From the NCBI GenBank assembly GCA_016926595.1, contig JAFGOG010000115.1, forward strand, positions 1-5,735: DNA of 5,735 bases, read 5' to 3'. Of this stretch, positions 1 through 4,163 are shown piece by piece. The translations under genes were made by a program, and so were the position numbers. The notes below the pieces were generated by a model. It was not told where the DNA came from and did not search any database. It was given only the letters and a program-made list of their open reading frames with translations. Within the stretch, counting starts at the first letter, position 1; the number at the start of each line of letters is the position of its first letter. The DNA comes from Anaerolineae bacterium (GTDB lineage: Bacteria; Chloroflexota; Anaerolineae; JAAYZQ01).

Positions 1-106
1 CATGCGCGTCTAACCTCTGGACTAATTATGCCTAGCTGCCCCTTTATCCTGTGGAGGAGTGGGACGGGCAGGCGCAGGTAGGAGGCGCCAACCCCCAACC
101 CGTGAT

Positions 107-135
107 TTGCATAAAAAACCGCTTTCGGCTATAAT
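107..135 (+). promoter_or_regulatory. sigma-70-type promoter of greA-lysS
   Basis: The -35 box TTGCAT (107-112) and a perfect -10 box TATAAT (130-135) are separated by 17 nt, the optimal spacing for a housekeeping sigma factor. Transcription should start near 142, giving a leader of about 125 nt before greA. No other promoter is obvious between here and greA, so greA and lysS probably depend on it. The boxes are seen directly; activity is inferred. Confidence 0.8.
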
Positions 136-152
136 GCAGGCGACCCGGAACC

Positions 153-183
153 GGACTGAGAGACTGGCTCTCAGCCTTTTTTT
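153..183 (+). terminator. terminator-like hairpin in greA leader (first)
   Basis: CTGAGAG (156-162) pairs with CTCTCAG (168-174) around a 5-nt loop. GG at 153-154 can extend the stem against CC at 175-176 with one bulged A. Seven T residues (177-183) follow at once, the layout of an intrinsic terminator. It lies only about 10-40 nt after the predicted transcription start. It should therefore release a short RNA of about 40 nt, or act as an attenuator, rather than end an upstream gene. Confidence 0.65.
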
Positions 184-211
184 GTTCGTATTACGGGTTA
201 TCGTACCGGGC

Positions 212-242
212 CCTGGGGCGGTGCGCCTCAGGTGCTCTTTTT
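212..242 (+). terminator. terminator-like hairpin in greA leader (second)
   Basis: A 9-bp stem, CCTGGGGCG (212-220) with CGCCTCAGG (224-232), has one G-T wobble and a 3-nt loop. Five T residues (238-242) start 5 nt after the stem. It is weaker than the first hairpin because of the gap before the T run. It lies 25 nt before the greA start codon and could be a second stop point or pause site in the leader. Confidence 0.4.
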
Positions 243-266
243 GCTATTAGCGAGGTTTAAAGGACA

Positions 267-734
267 ATGTTGGACAAAAAGACTTTTTTGACCCCCGAAG
301 GCCATCAGAAGCTGCTCGAGGAGCTGGAGTATCTCACGACCGTGCGCCGGGCCGAGGTCGCCAAGGTCATCCACGAGGCCAAGATGGACGGGGACGTGAT
401 GGAGAACGCCGGCTATGACGAGGCCAGGCGGCAGCAGGCCTTCCTCGAAGGCCGGATCCTGACCCTGCAGGCGATGCTGGAGAATGTGGAGATCATCCAG
501 GCCAACGGCAACAGCGACGTGGTGGACCTTGGCTCGCGGGTGACTGTGGCCGAGGATGGATTCGAGCCCGAGACCTATACCATCGTCGGTTCGGCAGAGG
601 CCGACCCGGCCAGCGGGCGGATCTCGAACGCCTCGCCGCTTGGCAAGGCGCTGCTGGCCCACAAGGTGGGCGATCTGGTTTCCTTTTCGACGCCGAACGG
701 CGCCGTAGAAGTCAAGATAGTGGCTATCGAGTGA
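267..734 (+). CDS. greA: transcription elongation factor GreA
   Basis: GreA enters the RNA polymerase secondary channel and stimulates cleavage of the 3' end of backtracked transcripts, rescuing stalled complexes. The product is 155 residues, close to the usual 158. Residues 1-75 form the N-terminal antiparallel coiled coil. The hairpin tip reads DGDVMENAGY, with the two acidic residues that position the catalytic metal at D43 and E46 (D41 and E44 in E. coli). Residues 80-155 form the FKBP-like C-terminal domain, with the typical SPLGKALL and VGD-x4-TPNG-x-VE stretches. The ATG at 267 follows GAGG (252-255) at 11 nt. One deviation is visible: the usual ENAEY reads ENAGY. The lysS start overlaps or abuts the stop codon, and greA-lysS pairs are common in bacteria. 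Expression may be controlled by the two terminator-like leader hairpins. Confidence 0.96.
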   Translation: MLDKKTFLTPEGHQKLLEELEYLTTVRRAEVAKVIHEAKMDGDVMENAGYDEARRQQAFLEGRILTLQAMLENVEIIQANGNSDVVDLGSRVTVAEDGFEPETYTIVGSAEADPASGRISNASPLGKALLAHKVGDLVSFSTPNGAVEVKIVAIE

Positions 735-736
735 CC

Positions 737-2230
737 ATGAGCGAAGAGCTGACTGACCAGGAGCAACAACGCCGGCTCAAGCTGGAGCGGCTGCGCCAGG
801 CGGGCATCGACCCTTATCCGGCGCGGGCGGAGCGGACCCACACGACGGCGCAGGCCATCGCCTCGCTGGCGGGCGCAGAGCAGGGGACCGAAACGGTGGT
901 AACGGTCGCCGGCCGCCTGGTGAGCATCCGGGTGATGGGCAAGTCGTCTTTTGCCCACGTCGAGGACGAGACGGGGCGCATCCAGCTCTATCTCCAGCGC
1001 GACCTGCTGGGCGACGAGACCTACACGCTGTTCAAGCGTGACCTGGACCTGGGCGATTTCGTCGAGGCGCGGGGGGGCATGTTCTATACCCGCACCGGCG
1101 AGGCCAGCGTGCGCGCCGACAGGCTGCGCGTCGTGGCCAAGGCGCTGCGGCCGCTGCCGGTGGTCAAGGAGAAGGATGGCCAGGTATTCGACGCTTTTGG
1201 CGACAAGGAGCAGCGCTACCGCCAGCGATACGTAGACCTGGCGGTCAACCCTGACGTGCGCGAGCTGTTCCGGGTGCGGGCCCGGATCGTGGCGGCGCTG
1301 CGCCGCTTCCTGGACGAGCGGGGTTTTGTCGAGGTCGAGACCCCGGTCCTACAGCCGATCTATGGCGGGGCGGCGGCGCGGCCGTTCGAGACCTACCACA
1401 ACCAGCTCAAGCAAAAGCTGTTCCTGCGCATCTCGGACGAGCTGTACCTGAAGCGGCTGATCGCCGGCGGCCTGGAGCGGGTGTACGAGATTGGGCGCGA
1501 TTTCCGCAACGAAGGGGTGTCGTTCAAGCACAATCCCGAGTTCACCCAGCTCGAGTTCTACGCCGCCTATGCCGATTACCAGGAGGTGATGGTCCTGGCC
1601 GAGGAGATGGTGGCTTATGCCGCCCAGGAGGCATTGGGCACGACGACCATTACCCGCGCCGGGTGCGAGATCGACCTGAAGCCGCCCTGGCGCCGGGTCA
1701 AGCTGCGAGACGCGATCCGGGAGGTCACCGGCATCGACTATGCGGATTATCCCGACGCGGCCAGCCTGCAGCGGGCGATCGAGGGGATCGGCGGGACGCC
1801 CGAGCGGAAGGATAGCTGGGGCAAGCTGGTCGATCCGATGCTGATCGACATGGTCGAGCCGCACCTGATCCAGCCCACCTTCCTATACGACTATCCGCTC
1901 GAGGTCTCGCCGCTGGCCAAGAAAAAGCCGGGCGAGCCGGGCGTCGTCGAGCGGTTCGAGTTCTTTATCGGCGGCTGTGAGATGGGCAACGCCTTTAGCG
2001 AGATCAACGACCCGCTGGACCAGCGGGAGCGGTTCCTGGCCACCAGCCGGGCGCTGGCTGCCGGCGACGAAGAGGCGCACCCACTGGACGAGGATTACAT
2101 CGCCGCCCTGAGCTATGGCATGCCGCCCACCGGCGGCTTTGGCATGGGCATCGACAGGCTGACGATGGTGCTCACCGGCCGGGAGACGCTGCGCGAGGTG
2201 ATCCTATTCCCGCATTTGAGAGCCAAGTAG
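737..2230 (+). CDS. lysS: lysine--tRNA ligase (class II)
   Basis: Charges tRNA-Lys with lysine in the cytoplasm using ATP. At 497 residues from this ATG it has the normal bacterial length. Residues about 53-135 form the OB-fold anticodon-binding domain (VTVAGRLVSIRVMGKSSF onward). The class II core follows. Motif 1 lies around residues 186-204, then the LysRS signature YGGAAARPF. Motif 2 is FRNEGVSFKHNPEFTQLE, with ATP-binding Arg at residue 257. The lysine-site stretch EMGNAFSEINDP comes next. Motif 3 is GFGMGIDRL, with Arg at 474, and the protein ends in LFPHLRAK. The start is uncertain: GTG at 731 overlaps the greA stop as GTGA, and ATG at 737 lies 2 nt after it. Neither has a clear ribosome binding site, so translation is probably coupled to greA. 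ATG is preferred because it gives the usual MSE-type N terminus. A strong terminator follows 15 nt after the stop. Confidence 0.96.
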   Translation: MSEELTDQEQQRRLKLERLRQAGIDPYPARAERTHTTAQAIASLAGAEQGTETVVTVAGRLVSIRVMGKSSFAHVEDETGRIQLYLQRDLLGDETYTLFKRDLDLGDFVEARGGMFYTRTGEASVRADRLRVVAKALRPLPVVKEKDGQVFDAFGDKEQRYRQRYVDLAVNPDVRELFRVRARIVAALRRFLDERGFVEVETPVLQPIYGGAAARPFETYHNQLKQKLFLRISDELYLKRLIAGGLERVYEIGRDFRNEGVSFKHNPEFTQLEFYAAYADYQEVMVLAEEMVAYAAQEALGTTTITRAGCEIDLKPPWRRVKLRDAIREVTGIDYADYPDAASLQRAIEGIGGTPERKDSWGKLVDPMLIDMVEPHLIQPTFLYDYPLEVSPLAKKKPGEPGVVERFEFFIGGCEMGNAFSEINDPLDQRERFLATSRALAAGDEEAHPLDEDYIAALSYGMPPTGGFGMGIDRLTMVLTGRETLREVILFPHLRAK

Positions 2231-2245
2231 CTCGAGCTTGCGCCT

Positions 2246-2286
2246 AGACCCCAAGGGTTTCCCAAACCCTTGGGGTCTTTAATTTT
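2246..2286 (+). terminator. intrinsic terminator of greA-lysS
   Basis: A perfect 15-bp stem (2246-2260 with 2264-2278) has a 3-nt CCC loop and runs into TTTAATTTT. It follows the lysS stop by 15 nt. The TAA stop of the convergent - strand gene lies in its T tract (2279-2281), so the hairpin also sits directly behind that gene. On the - strand it is followed by TAGGCGC, not a T run, so efficient termination in that direction is doubtful. Confidence 0.92.
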
Positions 2287-3019
2287 GGCGAAAGTCGAGC
2301 CAGAGGACCTGGGTGCCCTTGCGGCAGTTGGAATCGGTGGTGGCGTCGACGATGTTGGAGATGCAGGTGGTGCTGTTTTCGGCAGGGACGACGCACAGGT
2401 GCCACACGCCGGCGCGCGGGGCTTCTGGGTCGATGATGGCTTCCCAGTTTCCCTCGTCCCCCTCCCAGTCTGTGTCGGCGCCGAAGATGAGGGTTCCGGA
2501 GGAGACGGACCAGCCGCTGACGTCGCCTTCGCCCCAGTAGTGGATCCACACGCCGCCGACCAGGCCGCCGCCCTGCGTCCGGGTAAAGCCGAACAGGCGG
2601 GTCTGGCCGCAGTTGTGAAAGCCGTCGAGGACCGAGCCGGTCCACTCGATCACCGGCTTGGGTGTGTTGGTGGGCGCCGGAATGGGGGTGTTGGTGGCGG
2701 TCGGCCTGGGCGAGGGCCTGGTGGTGGGCGTCGAGGCGGCGGTAGGGGTATCGGTGGGGGCCGGAGTGTCGGTCGGCGCCGGTGTGTCGGTGGGGATCGG
2801 AGTCGGGGTCGGGGTGAAGGTGGGCGTCGGAGTATCGGTTGGAGTAGGGGTCGGGCTCGGCGTCACGCTGGCCGTCCAGGTTGGCAGGGGGGTGTTGGTA
2901 GGGGTGGGCGTCGGCATCCAGCGCAGGGCGAGCAGCATGCCGGCCATGCAGACGAGGATTACCGCCCCGGCCAGCAGGGTTATGGCCGCCGCTACGACGA
3001 TTAGTCTATTTTGCGCCAT
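2279..3019 (-). CDS. membrane-anchored Thr/Pro-stalk surface protein (copy A)
   Basis: Not assignable to a named family; function unknown. The 246-residue product has three parts. Residues 6-33 are a hydrophobic segment ([18 protein letters not shown]…) that probably anchors it in the membrane with the rest outside. Residues 36-122 are a low-complexity stalk of [16 protein letters not shown] and similar units. Residues 123-246 are a folded-looking, beta-rich domain with Cys at 137, 209, 219 and 232. The ATG at 3019 has AAGAG (3028-3032) 8 nt upstream. The same architecture and several domain landmarks recur in copy B upstream: NCG near the start, a Gly-x-Trp, CxxI, and a final W-L-x-x-x-Q-N (WLDFRQN here). 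The two are thus paralogs in one likely operon, 75 nt apart. Compared with B, its anchor Cys (24) lacks a good lipobox, so a transmembrane anchor is likelier than a lipid. Confidence 0.82.
   Translation of the reverse strand: MAQNRLIVVAAAITLLAGAVILVCMAGMLLALRWMPTPTPTNTPLPTWTASVTPSPTPTPTDTPTPTFTPTPTPIPTDTPAPTDTPAPTDTPTAASTPTTRPSPRPTATNTPIPAPTNTPKPVIEWTGSVLDGFHNCGQTRLFGFTRTQGGGLVGGVWIHYWGEGDVSGWSVSSGTLIFGADTDWEGDEGNWEAIIDPEAPRAGVWHLCVVPAENSTTCISNIVDATTDSNCRKGTQVLWLDFRQN
2654..2914 (-). repeat. Thr/Pro stalk repeat region of copy A
   Basis: On the + strand this reads as imperfect GTCGGNGT/GGGGTC-type repeats of 6-18 nt, all in multiples of three. The clearest part (about 2748-2804) holds neighbouring 18-nt units coding for PTDTPA. 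It codes for the stalk and is not a CRISPR array or an independent element. Confidence 0.8.
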
Positions 3020-3049
3020 GCTTGTCGCTCTTTTCCGGTTGGCTCACAA

Positions 3050-3081
3050 CACAAGGCCGGGCGCAGGCGCCCGGCCTTGTG
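3050..3081 (-). other. intergenic hairpin between the two stalk-protein genes
   Basis: A perfect 14-bp GC-rich stem (3050-3063 with 3068-3081) closes a CAGG loop (CCTG on the transcribed strand). It begins 14 nt after the stop of copy B and ends 31 nt before the start of copy A. The sequence that follows on the - strand is TTGTGAGCC, with no T run. It may be a leaky terminator, or a 3'-end stabiliser that lowers copy A expression relative to copy B. That role is inference. Confidence 0.6.
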
Positions 3082-3094
3082 GGTGGCAAGACTG

Positions 3095-3841
3095 CTAGTT
3101 CTCCTGGAGTGTGAGCCAGACCCACTGGACGCCATTGGAATCGGTGTCGCAGGGTGAATCGACTGTCGGGGCTGGGATGCGGGCCGACATGACCTTGGTG
3201 ATGGCGTTGCACCCGGCTTCTCCGTTCTCTCCATTGGCCGTTTGCACCGCCTGGATCTCCCAGTTGCCGCCGCGGGGACCTTCGGCCGATAGAATAAAGT
3301 CGGCGGAACCGTCCATCTGGTTGGCCCAAGCAGAGAGCCCAACGCAGGTGGCGCCGGTGTAGACGGCGAACTGCATGCCGGGGTAGGGCTGGCCGCCCCT
3401 GGTCTTGAAGTAGACTTTGATACCGGTCGACCCGCAGTTGGGCCAGTTCTGTTGGGACACCAGACGGAATGGGTACTGCGGCGCCGGCTGGGTAGTCGGC
3501 TGCGGTTTCTGGGTCGGCGCGGTCGTGGGCCTGGCCGTGGGCCTGGCCGTGGGTTTCTTGGTCGGCACAGGCGTATCGGTCGGCTCTGGCGTCGGGGTGT
3601 CGGTCGGCAGCGGCGTGTCGGTCGGCAGCGGGGTAAAGGTCGGCGTGGGGGTGGGGGTAGGCGTGTCGGTTGGGACAGGGGTCTCGGTAGGCATAAGGGT
3701 TGCCGTAAAGGTCGGCTTGGGCGTCTTGGTAGGCGTGGACGTCGCCTCTGACCTGCGCGCCAGCAGCGAGCCGGTCGAACAGGCGACCATGACTGCAATC
3801 AGGGTTATCGCCACCAGCAGGATAACCACGCGGTTTCTCAT
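3095..3841 (-). CDS. putative Thr/Pro-stalk surface lipoprotein (copy B)
   Basis: Function unknown; no named family recognised. The product is 248 residues. Residues 5-20 are a hydrophobic export signal ending in VMVA-C21, a possible non-standard lipobox, so it may be a lipoprotein. A plain membrane anchor is the alternative. Residues 35-118 are a Thr/Pro stalk ([18 protein letters not shown], then ARPTARPT). Residues 120-248 form a domain with Cys at 136, 166, 211 and 231, resembling small extracellular beta-sandwich domains in motifs such as NCGSTGIKVYF…GQPYPGMQFAVY. That fold guess is weak. The ATG at 3841 is chosen because AGAGAGGAG (3853-3861) lies 11 nt upstream. The longer start, GTG at 3853, falls inside this ribosome binding site. 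It is the first gene behind an extended -10 promoter, with paralogous copy A downstream. Confidence 0.82.
   Translation of the reverse strand: MRNRVVILLVAITLIAVMVACSTGSLLARRSEATSTPTKTPKPTFTATLMPTETPVPTDTPTPTPTPTFTPLPTDTPLPTDTPTPEPTDTPVPTKKPTARPTARPTTAPTQKPQPTTQPAPQYPFRLVSQQNWPNCGSTGIKVYFKTRGGQPYPGMQFAVYTGATCVGLSAWANQMDGSADFILSAEGPRGGNWEIQAVQTANGENGEAGCNAITKVMSARIPAPTVDSPCDTDSNGVQWVWLTLQEN
3488..3739 (-). repeat. Thr/Pro stalk repeat region of copy B
   Basis: Contains two perfect adjacent copies of GTGGGCCTGGCC on the + strand (3525-3536 and 3537-3548), coding ARPT twice. It also has two near-identical GTGTCGGTCGGCAGCGG units around 3598-3633. All units keep the reading frame. Such tracts are prone to slippage, so stalk length probably varies between strains. 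Confidence 0.8.
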
Positions 3842-3852
3842 CGTAATCGTCA

Positions 3853-3861
3853 CTCCTCTCT
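3853..3861 (-). promoter_or_regulatory. ribosome binding site of copy B
   Basis: AGAGAGGAG on the - strand matches the 16S rRNA tail. Its last G is the first base of the GTG triplet at 3853, so that triplet cannot be the start served by this site. The site fixes the start at ATG 3841, 11 nt downstream. Confidence 0.7.
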
Positions 3862-3888
3862 TGGCATTTGGTGAGCAACCAGGGGCGC

Positions 3889-3918
3889 ATTATACCACAC
3901 AGTCCAGGGCGATGACAA
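3889..3918 (-). promoter_or_regulatory. extended -10 promoter of the stalk-protein operon
   Basis: On the - strand, TTGTCA (3918-3913) and TATAAT (3894-3889) are spaced by 18 nt. The -10 box is preceded by TGG, which makes it an extended -10. Transcription would start near 3882, leaving a leader of about 40 nt before copy B. Boxes are seen directly; activity is inferred. Confidence 0.78.
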
Positions 3919-3935
3919 ATCAAGGCGAATAGCTA

Positions 3936-3957
3936 TCCGCTGCCGGCAGCCAGCGGA
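3936..3957. promoter_or_regulatory. nested palindrome between divergent promoters
   Basis: TCCGCTG (3936-3942) and CAGCGGA (3951-3957) form an inverted repeat. A perfect 12-bp palindrome, GCTGCCGGCAGC (3939-3950), overlaps it. Part of the motif, CTGCCGG, recurs at 3970-3976. It sits 18 bp from one -35 box and 31 bp from the other, a suitable place for a shared regulator. Operator function is inference. Confidence 0.4.
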
Positions 3958-3988
3958 CGCGGCGCATATCTGCCGGACTTTTTTCCTA

Positions 3989-4017
3989 TTGATCTGTGGG
4001 GTGTCGTGTGCTAGAAT
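3989..4017 (+). promoter_or_regulatory. extended -10 promoter of the S8 protease gene
   Basis: TTGATC (3989-3994) and TAGAAT (4012-4017) are 17 nt apart, and TGC directly before the -10 makes it an extended -10 site. Transcription would start near 4024, giving a leader of about 140 nt. It points away from the promoter at 3889-3918. Confidence 0.7.
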
Positions 4018-4063
4018 GACAACATCTGATATTCATTGCCTGCCAAAGTACCATGTTGTTCCA

Positions 4064-4090
4064 GGTGGGCGCGGCAACCGCGCCCCTACA
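4064..4090. repeat. short palindromic repeat, possibly dispersed
   Basis: GGGCGCGG (4067-4074) and CCGCGCCC (4078-4085) form a perfect 8-bp stem with a CAA loop, followed by CTACA. In reverse this reads TGTAGGGGCGCGG and onward. It resembles short GC-rich palindromes scattered between genes in Chloroflexota and other bacteria. That resemblance is from memory and was not searched. It lies in the untranslated leader of the protease gene and could form a hairpin in the mRNA. Confidence 0.55.
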
Positions 4091-4163
4091 GATGGCGCTT
4101 GGTCTGGTGAATGGCATAACAAGGCGGGGAAAAGGGTCCACAGCAGATGACGAAGGAGGGAAA

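Noticed and set aside
1..106. Search for the end of an upstream gene or an RNA gene at the left edge
   Set aside because: No convincing coding frame, tRNA fold or terminator could be seen in this stretch.
59..250. A 63-residue + strand frame before greA
   Set aside because: It spans the promoter and both leader hairpins, its start codon precedes the transcription start, and its content is low complexity.
228..662. A 144-residue - strand frame opposite greA
   Set aside because: Shadow of the well-supported greA frame.
2270..3004. Long + strand open frames over the stalk genes (also 2658-3098 and 3417-3932), rich in Gly, Val or Arg
   Set aside because: They are the complement of Thr/Pro repeat codons. 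GC-rich repeats keep several frames open, and only the - strand frames show an export signal, stalk and domain with ribosome binding sites.
2654..3739. Regularly spaced GTCGG repeats suggesting a CRISPR array
   Set aside because: Units are degenerate, directly adjacent, in-frame and protein-coding; there are no uniform repeats with unique spacers and no cas genes.
3006..3923. A 305-residue - strand frame overlapping copy B (and another at 3001-3798)
   Set aside because: Off-frame readings of copy B and its flank. They have Arg/His/Ala-rich low-complexity content, no recognisable domain and no start signal, and 3006-3923 begins upstream of the promoter.
3939..3984. Possible terminator made by CCGGCAG (3943-3949) with CTGCCGG (3970-3976) before TTTTTT (3979-3984)
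   Set aside because: The loop would be 20 nt with only 7 bp, and no + strand transcript is expected there because both promoters point outward.
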